Assembly (NCBI GenBank): GCA_030627265.1
Contig: DAOUSK010000006.1
Location: 1 to 43,229 of the forward strand
Source of the DNA: Methylococcaceae bacterium
Lineage (GTDB): Bacteria > Pseudomonadota > Gammaproteobacteria > Methylococcales > Methylomonadaceae
Reading direction: 5' to 3'
Length of the DNA: 43,229 nucleotides
Shown: positions 10,061 through 19,566 of the stretch, one piece after another
Layout: every line of letters begins with the position of its first letter
Numbering within the stretch: position 1 is the first letter of the stretch
Program-made: the position numbers and the translations under genes
Notes under the pieces: generated by a model
The model's database searches: none
The model's input: the letters and a program-made list of their open reading frames with translations, nothing else
Told to the model about the DNA's origin: nothing

Positions 10061-11424
10061 TAACCAAACATCCCTAAAACACTTAAAAAAACTAAAAATA
10101 CTGCAGCAGGCGCAACATAGCTAACGAGGTAACTCCAAATCTCAAAGTGCTGATCAGTTTCGAGGTCTAATTCTTCTTTTGTATGCCTATTCTGCATTAC
10201 CCTACCTGCAAAAATAGCAATTAAAAACCCACCAATAGGTAGCATTAAATTAGCCGTTAAATAATCCAAGAACCCAAAAAATGTTAAGCCAAAAATAGTA
10301 ACATCAGCCCAAGTATTAAATGAGAGGACAGTCCCTAAGCCCATCACCCAAATAGCGCCACCCATCGCCAGACAAGCCTGAGTACGCGTGATTTTAAATT
10401 GCTCTATGCACCATGTAACAGCTGGCTCAATTAAAGAGATCGCCGATGATAGCGCCGCAAGAACCAATAGAACAAAGAATAAAACGCCAAATAACCAGCC
10501 TCCCGCCATATTACCAAATGCGATAGGTAAGGTCTGAAAAATAAGCCCTTCACCCGCTCCAGCCTCTAAGCCATTAGAAAAAACGATAGGGAAAATTGCC
10601 ATACCAGATAAAAGCGCAACAACCGTGTCTGCCCCGGCAATCCAGAAAACTGTTTTAGCAATAGAAACATCTTTTGGTAAATAGGCGCCATAAACCATAA
10701 TCGCCCCCATCCCTAAGCTTAAGGTAAAAAAGGCATGCCCCATTGCAGTAAGCACACTGTGCCCTGTTAACTCACTAAAATCAGGTTTAAATAGAAAAGC
10801 AAGCCCTTCACTGTAATAGCCTGTTGTCATGGCATAGGCAACCAATAAAAGAAGCAATATAAATAAACTTGGCATTAAAAATCGCACTGCTTTTTCTAAG
10901 CCACCCTCTACACCGCGAGCAACCACCGACATAGTTGCCACAATAAAAACACTATGCCAAAAAATCTGCTCACCTTGACTAGCTTTTAAATCAGTAAATA
11001 AAGCATTTATTTGCGTTGCATTTTCACCTAAAAAACTACCCGTAAATGCCTTCACCACATAAGACAACGACCAACCTGCAATAACACTGTAATAAGATAA
11101 AATCAAAAAACCTGCCAAAGTACCCATCCACCCTAAGTACTTCCAGTTTTCATTTGCTCCTGCTTCTTTAGCAAGTGATTTAATAGTGTTGATAGGACAT
11201 TGCCCACCTCGGCGGCCCAACATAGTTTCCGCCATCATAATAGGCACCCCTATTGCCACAACACAAAGTAAATAAACAATAACAAAGGCTCCCCCGCCAT
11301 TTTCACCCACGATATAGGGAAATTTCCAGATATTCCCTAAACCGACAGCCGATCCTGTTGCTGCCAGTATAAAAGCAAAGCGAGAAGACCATGCACCATG
11401 CATTGATTTTTTTGAGTTGGTCAT
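10060..11424 (-). CDS. sodium-dependent transporter, NSS (SNF) family
   Basis: Sodium symporter of the neurotransmitter:sodium symporter family (LeuT, MhsT, TnaT), whose bacterial members mostly import amino acids. Transmembrane segment 1 has the signature SAVGLGNIWKFPYIVGENGG near residues 24-44, with the broken-helix residues that bind sodium and substrate. About 11 hydrophobic segments are visible in 454 residues, as in the shorter bacterial NSS proteins. The substrate cannot be told from sequence. Its stop overlaps the ratA start by one base, so a transporter and two housekeeping genes share a transcript, an unusual arrangement. Confidence 0.92.
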   Translation of the reverse strand: MTNSKKSMHGAWSSRFAFILAATGSAVGLGNIWKFPYIVGENGGGAFVIVYLLCVVAIGVPIMMAETMLGRRGGQCPINTIKSLAKEAGANENWKYLGWMGTLAGFLILSYYSVIAGWSLSYVVKAFTGSFLGENATQINALFTDLKASQGEQIFWHSVFIVATMSVVARGVEGGLEKAVRFLMPSLFILLLLLVAYAMTTGYYSEGLAFLFKPDFSELTGHSVLTAMGHAFFTLSLGMGAIMVYGAYLPKDVSIAKTVFWIAGADTVVALLSGMAIFPIVFSNGLEAGAGEGLIFQTLPIAFGNMAGGWLFGVLFFVLLVLAALSSAISLIEPAVTWCIEQFKITRTQACLAMGGAIWVMGLGTVLSFNTWADVTIFGLTFFGFLDYLTANLMLPIGGFLIAIFAGRVMQNRHTKEELDLETDQHFEIWSYLVSYVAPAAVFLVFLSVLGMFG

Positions 11425-11603
11425 TAAAACTACCTATTTTTAAAAATTCATTTTTTACCAGTAAAAAATTTCAAGTAGAATACTGGTACGTTAAACTTTG
11501 ACAAGCAATCACCGCCTTCTCATATTATTTGGAAGACATTGGTACTTGTTATTTTGTATAGAATATACTTTTTACATCCAATTTAAAACCAATTTGAACA
11601 CCT

Positions 11604-12086
11604 ATGGCTGGAAAAAAATCTAAGAAAAAAAAAGAATCTGACAATACCATCGCTAAAAACCGCTATGTTACTCATGAGTTTTTCATAGAAGAACGCTTTG
11701 AAGCGGGTCTAGTTTTAGAGGGTTGGGAAGTTAAAAGCTTACGTGCAGGTAAGGTGCAACTAAAGGAAAGTTATGTGTTCATTAAAAAAGGAGAAATCTG
11801 GATTTCTGGCATGCATATTTCGGCACTAAATTCCGCATCCACACACATCACACCCTTTTCTACTCGTGTACGTAAATTATTATTGCACGCTCAAGAAATT
11901 AACAAACTAATAGGCAGCGTCGAGCGCAAAGGATTCACTTTAGTGCCTACTTTTTTATACTGGAAAAACAATAAAGTAAAATTAGAGATTGGACTTGCCA
12001 AAGGTAAAAAACTCCATGATAAACGTGCAACAGAAAAAGACCGTGATTGGCAGCGAGAAAAAGCACGTAATTTAAAACTCAATTAA
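11604..12086 (+). CDS. smpB: SsrA-binding protein SmpB
   Basis: Binds tmRNA and brings it to stalled ribosomes for trans-translation. The 160-residue beta-barrel protein has the motifs [37 protein letters not shown] and [16 protein letters not shown], the last being the C-terminal helix that enters the mRNA channel. The Lys-rich N terminus is normal. It faces away from the NSS transporter gene across 179 bases. No tmRNA gene is visible in the window. Confidence 0.97.
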   Translation: MAGKKSKKKKESDNTIAKNRYVTHEFFIEERFEAGLVLEGWEVKSLRAGKVQLKESYVFIKKGEIWISGMHISALNSASTHITPFSTRVRKLLLHAQEINKLIGSVERKGFTLVPTFLYWKNNKVKLEIGLAKGKKLHDKRATEKDRDWQREKARNLKLN

Positions 12087-12098
12087 AGGTAACAACGC

Positions 12099-12656
12099 AT
12101 GTCTCAACTTCTTGATAGTAATAATAGCGTTTTATTACTAGTTGATATTCAAACACGATTAATTAATGCAATGCCTAAAGAGGCTGCTGAAAATATGCTA
12201 GAATATAGTAGCCGCTTAGCAAAAGCGGCAAATCTGCTGAATATTCCTGTTTTTTTAACCGAGCAATACCCTAAAGGTTTAGGGGCAACTGCCGATAGCT
12301 TAAATAATGAGTTAAACAGTGAAACTCAACGCTTTGAAAAAACACACTTTTCTTGCTGTGCAGCCAATGGTTTTATGGATGCTCTCAAACAATCAGGGCG
12401 CAAGCAAATTATAATAACTGGACAAGAAGTTCACGTTTGCATTTTGCAATCGACCCTTGATCTTATGCAGCAAGGCTACCAAGTTCATATTCTTGAAGAT
12501 GCTAGCTGCTCTCGTAAAGCTGAGAATAAATTTTATGCTTTACAAAGAATGCAGCAAGCAGGCGCAACCATTAGTAATTTTGAATCTGTTTTATTTGAGT
12601 GGCTAAAAGATGCAAAACACGCTCATTTTTCTGAAATCAGTCAATTATTACGCTAA
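12099..12656 (+). CDS. isochorismatase-family cysteine hydrolase
   Basis: Alpha/beta hydrolase of the isochorismatase-like superfamily, closest in style to YcaC-type proteins. The catalytic triad is visible as D16 (LLLVDIQTRL), K81 (FEKTHF) and C114 (GQEVHVCILQS). The 185-residue length is normal. The substrate is unknown: the family includes nicotinamidases, carbamoylases and isochorismatases. It begins 12 bases after smpB with a good AAAGGT ribosome-binding site, so the two are probably cotranscribed. Confidence 0.88.
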   Translation: MSQLLDSNNSVLLLVDIQTRLINAMPKEAAENMLEYSSRLAKAANLLNIPVFLTEQYPKGLGATADSLNNELNSETQRFEKTHFSCCAANGFMDALKQSGRKQIIITGQEVHVCILQSTLDLMQQGYQVHILEDASCSRKAENKFYALQRMQQAGATISNFESVLFEWLKDAKHAHFSEISQLLR

Positions 12657-12677
12657 CCCTTTATATTCAAAAAAAAC

Positions 12678-13247
12678 ATGACTAACCATCCATTATTCAA
12701 ACTATTTTTTCTCACACTTGTATTAAGCATTAGCAGCTGCGCCATAACAGGAAATAATTCTAAAGCAGAAAAACGCAGAGCCGTACTAAGCATAAAAAAT
12801 GATGCTTTGACTGAACTCTACCGACTAAAGCCAGATGTTAATCAGCAAATTGCTAGTGCAAGCGGCTACGCTGTTTTTAGTAATGTAAACCTTATGGTAC
12901 TTCTTGCCAGCGCAGGAGGTGGGCACGGCGTTGTTACCAACAATCAAACGGGTCAACAGACTTATATGAAAATGGGCGAGCTAGGGGTTGGCATGGGTGC
13001 AGGCATCAAAGACTTTCGCGCTATTTTCATCTTTCACAATTCAGCAAGCTTACAGCGCTTTATTGATCATGGCTGGATTGCAGGCATAAGCTCTGATGCA
13101 GCCGCAAAAGCAAGTGATAAAGGCGCAGCTTTCAGCGGGACCCTTGCTGCAGATAGCGTCACTGTTTACCAAATTACCGAATCAGGCTTGAGTATGCAAA
13201 TCAGCCTGACAGGCACTAAATACTGGAGAAATGACGCATTAAATTAA
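12678..13247 (+). CDS. SYLF-domain (YSC84-like) lipoprotein
   Basis: 189 residues. The signal peptide ends in a lipobox with the cysteine at residue 21 (SISSCA), so the protein should be membrane-anchored. The rest matches the SYLF/Ysc84 lipid-binding domain: SGYAVFSNVNLM, a glycine-rich GGGHGVVTN, and the later GVGMGAGIKDFRAIFIF. In eukaryotes SYLF domains bind phosphoinositides; bacterial members are periplasmic and poorly studied. It lies 21 bases after the hydrolase gene in the same direction and probably closes the smpB transcription unit. Confidence 0.82.
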   Translation: MTNHPLFKLFFLTLVLSISSCAITGNNSKAEKRRAVLSIKNDALTELYRLKPDVNQQIASASGYAVFSNVNLMVLLASAGGGHGVVTNNQTGQQTYMKMGELGVGMGAGIKDFRAIFIFHNSASLQRFIDHGWIAGISSDAAAKASDKGAAFSGTLAADSVTVYQITESGLSMQISLTGTKYWRNDALN

Positions 13248-13331
13248 TCGTGGAATCATTAGATTAATGTAGATACAGCCTTCATTACAGCTTAGTTACA
13301 TCTAAAACTATTAACTAAAATCATCGATAAA

Positions 13332-13362
13332 TTGCTAGCATGACAACGTGTCATGCTAGCAA
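13332..13362. terminator. perfect 14-bp hairpin between convergent genes
   Basis: TTGCTAGCATGACA and its exact reverse complement are separated by ACG. The hairpin lies between the stop of the SYLF gene and the stop of the facing flavin reductase gene. There is no T tract, so it may act as an mRNA-end stabiliser or bidirectional terminator. Confidence 0.55.
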
Positions 13363-13372
13363 AATCAATTAT

Positions 13373-13855
13373 TTAATCACCAGCAACACGACGGTAGCCA
13401 GAATTAAAATACAACACTGGATCACCCTTTTGAGCCTGAGTATTTTGAATTTCACCAATCAAAATCCAGTGTGACCCCGCCTTTACCTTTTCTACTAAGG
13501 TACATTCCATAGAGACCAATGCATCATTAAAAACAGGAAGCCCTAAAGCACCCTTTTTCCATGCCACATTTTTAAAGCGTTCTTCCATACTGCTGCCACC
13601 AGCAAACTCATTAGAAACTTGCTCTTGCTCGGCAGAAAGCACATTAACAGCAAAAGCATCTCCCGAAGAAATAATTGCACCCGTTTCTGCTTCACCATTA
13701 ACACAAACTAAAACTTGCGGCGGATCCATAGAAACACTGGTAAATGATGTCACGGTCATTCCTTGCTCACCCTGATCAGAATTTGCAGTCACTACTGCCA
13801 CACCACTTGCCCACATTTTTAATGCATTTTTAAACTCTTGATTACCAACAGACAT
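13373..13855 (-). CDS. flavin reductase domain protein
   Basis: 160-residue FMN-binding split-barrel protein of the flavin reductase-like family, which includes the small reductase subunits of two-component flavin monooxygenases. Typical segments are MWASGVAVVTA, GMTVTSFTSVSMDPP (contacts to flavin phosphate), and FAVNVLSAEQ. The C terminus YFNSGYRRVA is characteristic. No partner monooxygenase is nearby, so it may supply reduced flavin more generally. It diverges from pgk. Confidence 0.88.
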   Translation of the reverse strand: MSVGNQEFKNALKMWASGVAVVTANSDQGEQGMTVTSFTSVSMDPPQVLVCVNGEAETGAIISSGDAFAVNVLSAEQEQVSNEFAGGSSMEERFKNVAWKKGALGLPVFNDALVSMECTLVEKVKAGSHWILIGEIQNTQAQKGDPVLYFNSGYRRVAGD

Positions 13856-13905
13856 AACTCACTCCCTTTCACTTAAATTAATCGATACATCTAACTTTTA
13901 GTCAT

Positions 13906-13935
13906 TTAAGCATACTGCATCAGTTAAGGTATAAT
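13906..13935 (+). promoter_or_regulatory. probable promoter of pgk
   Basis: A perfect -10 TATAAT lies at 13930-13935, about 50 bases before the pgk start. The -35 is weak (TTAAGC at 13906-13911, spacing 18). Confidence 0.45.
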
Positions 13936-13984
13936 ATTTTGTAAAATAAATACAACACTTAAAGCGCTTACGCTGGAGATGATT

Positions 13985-15154
13985 ATGCCCATACAAAAAA
14001 TGACTGATTTAGATTTAACCGGCAAACGAATTTTAATCCGTCAAGATCTCAATGTTCCTGTGAAAGACGGCATCATCAGCAGCGACATTCGTATTCAAGC
14101 AAGTTTACCTGCGATAGAGCTAGCTTTAAAAGCAGGCGCAGCGGTTATATTGATGTCTCATTTAGGTCGTCCAACTGAAGGTGAATTTGACACAGCAGCC
14201 TCTCTACAACCTATTGCAACCCGCTTATCTGAACTACTTAATAAACCTGTCCGCTTAGAGAAAGACTGGATTGATGGCATTAAGATCAATGCTGGTGAAG
14301 TGGTTTTATGTGAGAACGTGCGTTTTAACATCGGCGAAAAGAAAAACAGCCCTGAGCTAGGTAAAAAAATGGCTGCTTTATGCGACATCTTTGTTATGGA
14401 CGCTTTCGGTACTGCACATAGAGCACAAGCCTCCACACACAGCGTCATCGAGCATGCAAAAGTTGCCTGTGCAGGCCCTTTATTATCAGCTGAACTAGAT
14501 GCCTTAGGGAAGTCACTTAATCAACCAGAAAAGCCAGTTGTTGCTATTGTTGGCGGCTCTAAAGTTTCCAGCAAATTAACGGTCTTAAAAACATTATCAA
14601 CTAAAGTTGATCAGCTCATTGTCGGTGGTGGTATTGCCAATACTTTTATTGCCGCCGCGGGGTATTCAGTCGGTAAATCTTTATATGAAGCTGACTTAAT
14701 TGATGATGCTAAAGCACTAATAGCCACAGCTAAAGCAAACAATTCTGCCATCCCTATCCCTGTTGATGTCGTCTGCGCAAAAGAGTTTTCCGATAGCGCG
14801 ACAGCAACGATTAAAAAAGTCAACGAGATTGCTGACGACGATATGGTACTGGATATAGGACCTGAAACAACCGCCCAATATGCCGCCATTTTAAAATCCG
14901 CAAAAACAATTGTTTGGAATGGTCCTGTCGGTGTTTTTGAGATTGAGCAATTTTCTGAAGGAACAAAGTCATTGGCAATCGCTATTGCAAATAGTGATGC
15001 ATTTTCCATTGCTGGTGGTGGTGATACGCTAGCCGCTATCGATAAATACGGCATTAAAAACGATATTTCTTATACCTCAACAGGGGGCGGTGCATTTTTA
15101 GAATTTTTAGAAGGTAAAGAACTTCCTGCCATTACCGCACTGGAAGCAAAATAA
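13985..15154 (+). CDS. pgk: phosphoglycerate kinase
   Basis: Interconverts 1,3-bisphosphoglycerate plus ADP with 3-phosphoglycerate plus ATP. Motifs include [16 protein letters not shown] near the N terminus, SHLGRP, the hinge-region segments, [14 protein letters not shown] and [19 protein letters not shown] near the C terminus. There are two candidate ATGs six bases apart. I choose the second (13985), giving 389 residues beginning MPIQKM, because GGAG lies six bases before it and directly abuts the first. A strong intrinsic terminator follows, so pgk is probably a single-gene unit. Confidence 0.97.
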   Translation: MPIQKMTDLDLTGKRILIRQDLNVPVKDGIISSDIRIQASLPAIELALKAGAAVILMSHLGRPTEGEFDTAASLQPIATRLSELLNKPVRLEKDWIDGIKINAGEVVLCENVRFNIGEKKNSPELGKKMAALCDIFVMDAFGTAHRAQASTHSVIEHAKVACAGPLLSAELDALGKSLNQPEKPVVAIVGGSKVSSKLTVLKTLSTKVDQLIVGGGIANTFIAAAGYSVGKSLYEADLIDDAKALIATAKANNSAIPIPVDVVCAKEFSDSATATIKKVNEIADDDMVLDIGPETTAQYAAILKSAKTIVWNGPVGVFEIEQFSEGTKSLAIAIANSDAFSIAGGGDTLAAIDKYGIKNDISYTSTGGGAFLEFLEGKELPAITALEAK

Positions 15155-15166
15155 CAAATAAGAAAT

Positions 15167-15210
15167 AAGCGTGAAAAACTCATGCAAGCTAATTTTTCAT
15201 GCTTATTTTT
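15167..15210 (+). terminator. intrinsic terminator after pgk
   Basis: A 12-bp stem (15167-15178 with 15193-15204, one G-U pair), a 14-base loop and a following ATTTTT. It begins 13 bases after the pgk stop. Confidence 0.85.
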
Positions 15211-15288
15211 ATCCTTAAAAATCAAGACTATTACAGCGTAACTGTATATAATAGTCATCCAAATTTTATTTACCAAAAAGGCATACAA

Positions 15289-15540
15289 ATGGCTCGTGTT
15301 ACCATTGAAGATTGTTTAGATAGCGTAGAAAATCGCTTTGAACTTGTTTTACTAGCGTCTAAAAGAGCGCGCCAACTAGAAGCAGGCGCAGAAGAATTTG
15401 TTATTCGTAAAAAAGATAAATCAACCGTTGTCGCTTTACGTGAAATTGCTGAAGGCCATGTCACAAAAGATAATATTGATTTATTACATCAAGTAGCAGA
15501 ACCTGAGATTGAAGCACCTTCCATTACACCCTTCAACTAA
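15289..15540 (+). CDS. rpoZ: RNA polymerase omega subunit
   Basis: Small subunit that helps assembly of RNA polymerase around beta-prime and forms part of ppGpp site 1. The N terminus [20 protein letters not shown] is diagnostic. I start at this ATG (15289), giving 83 residues; a longer in-frame reading from 15199 would pass back through the pgk terminator and is rejected. A TATAAT at 15247-15252 could be its -10. It precedes spoT by 12 bases as in E. coli, but gmk, usually upstream, is absent. Confidence 0.96.
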   Translation: MARVTIEDCLDSVENRFELVLLASKRARQLEAGAEEFVIRKKDKSTVVALREIAEGHVTKDNIDLLHQVAEPEIEAPSITPFN

Positions 15541-15552
15541 GCGTCTAATCTA

Positions 15553-17721
15553 ATGAATGCTCAGGCAAAAACAGATCTTATCAATGCGCCTGAGCACCAG
15601 CTGCTCCATCAACTACAGTCGCTGCTACAAAACTACCTAACACAAAGTGACCTTGATGAGGTTTTACATGCCTATCAATTTGGCGAGCAATACCATTTAG
15701 GACAATTTAGAAAGTCTGGTGAAGCTTATATTTGCCACCCACTTTCAGTCGCCATTATCTTGGCTGAAATGCGGATGGATGTACACGGTATTATGGCGGC
15801 AATTCTGCATGATGTTGTTGAAGATACCGATGCTACACTGGAAGAAATCAGCTCCCTATTTGGGGATGATGTTGCGTTATTAGTTGATGGCGTGACTAAA
15901 TTAACCCAATTAAATTGTAAAACTAAAGCTGAAGCACAAGCAGAAAATATCCGCAAAATGTGTTTAGCGATGGCTAAAGATCTGCGTGTTATTATGGTCA
16001 AGCTTGCCGACCGCTTACACAATATGCAAACTTTAGGTGTCATGCGCCCCGAAAAGAAATACCGTATTGCTAAAGAAACTTTAGAAATTTACACACCGAT
16101 TGCTAATCGCTTAGGTATGAATAGCATACGTCACCAACTTGAAACTCTCAGTTTTAAAGCCATGTACCCTAGACGTCATGATATTTTATTGGCGCACATC
16201 AAAAAAGCACGTGGACACCGCAAGGAAATCATAGAAATCATTACTAGCTCTCTAGAAAATCGTCTAGACCAAATGGAAATTGCCAGTAATGTAAAAGGAC
16301 GAGAAAAATTTCTTTATAGTATCTATAAAAAAATGCGTAACAAAAAACTCCCCTTTTCGGATATTTTTGATGTTTATGCTTTTCGTATTTATTGTGAAGA
16401 TGTTAACTCTTGCTACCGCATTTTAGGCGTTGTACATAATCTGTATAAACCTGTACCTGGAAAATTTAAAGATTACATTGCTATTCCAAAAGCGAATGGT
16501 TATCAATCTTTACATACCGTTTTAATTGGCCCTTATGGCGTCCCCATTGAAATCCAAATTCGTACTCATAAAATGCACCGCTTATCTGAGTCAGGCATCG
16601 CGGCACATTGGTTATATAAAACAGATGACGAAGAACACGCAACGCCTAAAAATCATGCCACAGAATGGATTCGTGATTTATTAGAGCTACAAAAAACATC
16701 GGGTAATTCACTAGAGTTTATTGATAACTTAAAAGTTGATTTATTCCCACAAGAAGTTTTTGTTTTTACCCCTTTAGGGAAAATTATTGCCTTACCTCGC
16801 AATGCTAGCATTATTGATTTTGCCTATGCAGTACATACAGATATTGGTAATTCTTGTATTTCTGGAAAAGTGGATAAACAATTTGTCTCCTTACAAACTA
16901 GACTGGACAATGGCGTTACCGTAGAAGTAACCACTGCAGACTGGGCTAAACCTAACCCTGTTTGGTTAAATTATGCTATCACTACAAAAGCCCGCGCAGG
17001 TATACGCTCTTATCTAAAAAACTTTAAACAACAAGAAGCAATCAATTTAGGACGTAGCTTATTAAATAAAGAGTTACTTTTCATGAAATTGCACTTAAAA
17101 GATATTAGTGAGGATTTATTTAAGCAATTACTTGATGCCTTAAACCTTGCAAGTGTTGATGCATTATATGAAGAAATTGGCCTTGGCAATAAAATGCCTT
17201 TTTTAATCGCCAAACAGCTCAACCAAGATGATATTAGTGCTGCAATTAAACTAGATACGAATGAAAATCATGTAAAAACACCGCTTATTATCAAAGGGAC
17301 TGAAGGCATCATTATTAGTTTAGCTAAATGCTGTCACCCTATCCCCGGTGATCCTATTGTCGGTTATTTTCATCCTGGTAAAGGAATTAGCATTCATCGA
17401 CCAGAGTGCCATAATAGCGCTGATGAACGTAAAAATTCGTCAGACTGGTTAGAAGTTGAATGGGGAAATGACCTAGAGGGCGAATACCCAACAGCTATCC
17501 GTCTGGAGATACTTAATCAGCCAGGAACTCTAGCAGTGATTGCATCTACCATTTCTAATTTAGATTCAAATATAGAGCATATTACTATTTCCGACCAAGA
17601 TGCTCGCATTTCAATTGACCATATTACTTTTTCGGTTAAACATCGCGTACATTTAGCGACCATAATGCGCGAGCTTAAAAAATTACCCATCACTTTAAAA
17701 ATCACTCGAATTAAAGGTTAA
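15553..17721 (+). CDS. spoT: bifunctional (p)ppGpp synthetase/hydrolase, SpoT type
   Basis: Makes and degrades the alarmone (p)ppGpp. The N-terminal HD hydrolase domain is intact: H62 and HDVVED at 86-91, so hydrolase activity is expected. The synthetase domain contains [24 protein letters not shown] domain ([14 protein letters not shown]), a zinc-finger-like segment ([15 protein letters not shown]) and a C-terminal ACT domain follow. Length 722 residues compared with about 700 in E. coli. It starts at an ATG 12 bases after rpoZ, with no strong ribosome-binding site, and is followed five bases later by ridA. Confidence 0.97.
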   Translation: MNAQAKTDLINAPEHQLLHQLQSLLQNYLTQSDLDEVLHAYQFGEQYHLGQFRKSGEAYICHPLSVAIILAEMRMDVHGIMAAILHDVVEDTDATLEEISSLFGDDVALLVDGVTKLTQLNCKTKAEAQAENIRKMCLAMAKDLRVIMVKLADRLHNMQTLGVMRPEKKYRIAKETLEIYTPIANRLGMNSIRHQLETLSFKAMYPRRHDILLAHIKKARGHRKEIIEIITSSLENRLDQMEIASNVKGREKFLYSIYKKMRNKKLPFSDIFDVYAFRIYCEDVNSCYRILGVVHNLYKPVPGKFKDYIAIPKANGYQSLHTVLIGPYGVPIEIQIRTHKMHRLSESGIAAHWLYKTDDEEHATPKNHATEWIRDLLELQKTSGNSLEFIDNLKVDLFPQEVFVFTPLGKIIALPRNASIIDFAYAVHTDIGNSCISGKVDKQFVSLQTRLDNGVTVEVTTADWAKPNPVWLNYAITTKARAGIRSYLKNFKQQEAINLGRSLLNKELLFMKLHLKDISEDLFKQLLDALNLASVDALYEEIGLGNKMPFLIAKQLNQDDISAAIKLDTNENHVKTPLIIKGTEGIIISLAKCCHPIPGDPIVGYFHPGKGISIHRPECHNSADERKNSSDWLEVEWGNDLEGEYPTAIRLEILNQPGTLAVIASTISNLDSNIEHITISDQDARISIDHITFSVKHRVHLATIMRELKKLPITLKITRIKG

Positions 17722-17726
17722 CACTC

Positions 17727-18107
17727 ATGGAAAAACAAATTATTCATACAGATTTAGCACCTCAAGCTATCGGCACTTACTCTCAAGCTGTTAAAGTGGG
17801 TAGCACTGTTTATTTATCAGGACAAATCCCCTTAATTCCTGAAACAATGACACTCGTTGAAGGCGATATTAGCGTTAATATTCGCCGTGTTTTTGATAAC
17901 CTAAAAGCGGTTACTCAAGCCGCTGGTGGTGATTTACACAATATCGTTAAATTAAATGTATTTTTAACTGATCTTTCCCACTTCCCTATCGTCAATGAAA
18001 TTATGGGTGAATACTTTACTCAACCTTACCCAGCTCGTGCCGCTGTTGGTGTCGCTGCGTTACCTAAAGGGGTAGAAGTTGAAATGGATGGAGTAATGGA
18101 GCTTTGA
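17727..18107 (+). CDS. ridA: RidA family enamine/imine deaminase
   Basis: Hydrolyses reactive enamine and imine intermediates such as 2-aminoacrylate released by PLP enzymes. The 126-residue chorismate-mutase-like fold shows [21 protein letters not shown] near the N terminus and the C-terminal signature [20 protein letters not shown], with the conserved arginine that binds the substrate carboxylate. It lies five bases after spoT with an AAAGG ribosome-binding site, forming an rpoZ-spoT-ridA operon. Confidence 0.95.
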   Translation: MEKQIIHTDLAPQAIGTYSQAVKVGSTVYLSGQIPLIPETMTLVEGDISVNIRRVFDNLKAVTQAAGGDLHNIVKLNVFLTDLSHFPIVNEIMGEYFTQPYPARAAVGVAALPKGVEVEMDGVMEL

Positions 18108-18152
18108 TATTTAAACGACTGACTATCAGCTTCTAAGCCCCCCCCCGCGCAG

Positions 18153-18252
18153 GGAACGAGGGGTTAATAATGCCCGAAAGGTTGGCGCAGTATTTTAGCT
18201 TCGCAGTGAGGCTGTGACAGGTCAGACTCGGGTATTATTGAATTTTCGTTCC
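18153..18252. repeat. palindromic intergenic repeat, family A (copy 1)
   Basis: A 100-bp element with imperfect terminal inverted repeats: GGAACGA...AATAATGCCCGA on the left matches the reverse complement of the right end (TCGGGTATTATT...TCGTTCC). It is preceded by a run of nine C residues. The core GCGCAGTATTTTAGCTTC recurs as GACGCAGAATTTTAGCTTC in the copy at 27776-27948. It looks like a short MITE-like element without coding capacity. It occupies much of the 284-base gap after ridA. Confidence 0.7.
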
Positions 18253-18332
18253 TAAACGTTTAAACAAAATTTAAGTTCTGCCTGAACTTGTTTTATAATC
18301 AGCTTGAGTATTTAAATATTTTCTTACTGTAG

Positions 18333-18350
18333 AGCGGACTTTAGTCTGCT
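18333..18350. repeat. short palindrome upstream of the 109-residue gene
   Basis: AGCGGACT-TT-AGTCTGCT, an 8-bp inverted repeat with one G-U pair, 42 bases before the next ATG. It could be an operator or a short dispersed palindrome. Confidence 0.35.
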
Positions 18351-18391
18351 AATTTAAGTTATGCCATGATTAAAAAATTACGGAGCATAAG

Positions 18392-18721
18392 ATGAAAACT
18401 AAAGTAGAAGTTTATCCCGCAACAGAACAAGAAGGCGGTGGATTTTGGGTTTGTGTTTGTATCCATGTGAGCAGTTATTATCAGCATATGGATAAGACCC
18501 GAGTCCATTGCCTAGACCAAAAATCCGTGTCTATTGCCACTTGGAATGCCTTAACTCTTAAGGTTTGCCCCGAATGTGGTCATGTGTTTTCTACGCATGG
18601 TTGGGATGGTATCGATACCCACTGGCGTGCACACCACGAAGATTTGATTAGCTATGAAGACGCCTGGAAATTAATTAGCAAAGATAAATATGTTGAAGTG
18701 ATGCTAGCTTCGGCAGAGTAG
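18392..18721 (+). CDS. hypothetical protein with a C2H2-like zinc site
   Basis: 109 residues, family not recognised. The sequence CPECGHVFSTHGWDGIDTHW with a following RAHH gives C59-x2-C62-x14-H77-x3-H81, a plausible zinc-finger-like site, with phenylalanine at 66 where classical C2H2 fingers also keep an aromatic residue. The N-terminal part has other Cys/His (C21, C23, H25, C40). There is no signal peptide or membrane segment, so it is probably cytoplasmic. A GGAG box seven bases before the ATG supports the start. It stands alone between two repeat-rich gaps. Confidence 0.7.
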   Translation: MKTKVEVYPATEQEGGGFWVCVCIHVSSYYQHMDKTRVHCLDQKSVSIATWNALTLKVCPECGHVFSTHGWDGIDTHWRAHHEDLISYEDAWKLISKDKYVEVMLASAE

Positions 18722-19181
18722 TTTTTAATAATTAATGGTGTTTTTTTTGCACACTCTACTAGCTTGGCTATGCGTAGCGCGGGGTTTTGGAAAAAATGAA
18801 AAACAGGTCTTAATTATTGTATAAATAATTAGGACAGATATAAATTAAACATTATACTGCCCTTTAAATACCATTCTTTTTTAAACAGTTTTTAACCCTA
18901 ACACTGAGTACTAGCCAAGATACTATCAAATATACCTTATCCCTAGTCATAAGTTGAACCTGTGACAACAGTCCCATACTGATTATTTACAGTGACCGTA
19001 AAAGGCAGCGTTAATAGGAAAAACATTTAAATGACATAACACATTATAATGTCTAACTATGAAGCAAACGAATAATATAACAAGCAAAGCCCCGAGGTTC
19101 CTCTAAAAAAATTGGCCTCATTTTTTACACTGATCATTCACAAGCTTAATCTTTTAATTTTATTTTTAACGAGGTATATAA
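18722..19181. other. AT-rich gap without recognised genes
   Basis: 460 bases. Near 18765-18790 AGCTTGGCTATGCGTAGCGCGGG resembles the right end of the repeat at 41415-41527 and may be a remnant. An AT palindrome (TAATTATT / AATAATTA) lies near 18825-18843. A TATAAT at 19045-19050 may belong to a promoter of the following small gene, but no good -35 is seen. Confidence 0.4.
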
Positions 19182-19379
19182 ATGAGTAATTCCATAGGAA
19201 CATCTGCAGGACTAATCTGGAAAGTTCTAAATGAAAATGGCCCTTCAAGTCCCAATAAAATCACATCTGAAACGGGTTTGAGTAAAAATGAACTGCAACG
19301 CGCGTTAGGCTGGCTCGCTTGTGAAGGTAAATTAGACTTTGCATTGAAAGGACGTACAGAAACTGTTTCTTTACGTTAA
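19182..19379 (+). CDS. small winged-helix domain protein (DUF2582-like)
   Basis: 65 residues forming one winged helix-turn-helix domain: GLIWKVLNENGPSSPNKI, then the recognition-helix region SKNELQRALGWLACEGK, then a short wing (LDFALKGRTETVSL). This fits the family of very small winged-helix proteins called DUF2582. DNA binding is inferred from fold only. GAGG seven bases before the ATG supports the start, and a strong terminator follows two bases after the stop, so it is a single-gene unit. Confidence 0.8.
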   Translation: MSNSIGTSAGLIWKVLNENGPSSPNKITSETGLSKNELQRALGWLACEGKLDFALKGRTETVSLR

Positions 19380-19381
19380 AC

Positions 19382-19420
19382 AAAAAGGGCAAGAAAACTC
19401 TCGGTTTCTTGCCCTTTTTT
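19382..19420 (+). terminator. strong intrinsic terminator after the winged-helix gene
   Basis: A perfect 15-bp stem (19382-19396 with 19405-19419) with an 8-base loop ends in TTTTTT. Because the left arm begins with five A residues it should also stop transcription from the other strand. Confidence 0.92.
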
Positions 19421-19566
19421 ATTCTTATTCGTCTTGAATTCTAAAAAACAAAAATACAACCGGAACTAAAGCAAACTCCATACATTAAAAGTCCTGCATG
19501 CACCTATTTTAGGCCGCACTCCCTAGTAGTAATTAAAACACTTCTTTACGATATTAAACCTGACAA

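Noticed and set aside
14611-15054. A 147-codon open frame on the minus strand inside pgk
   Set aside because: Antisense to a highly conserved gene in full frame; no ribosome-binding site or family.
18138-18146. Nine-C homopolymer as a phase-variation tract
   Set aside because: It lies downstream of ridA and at the edge of a repeat, not in a coding region or promoter, so slippage would have no clear effect.
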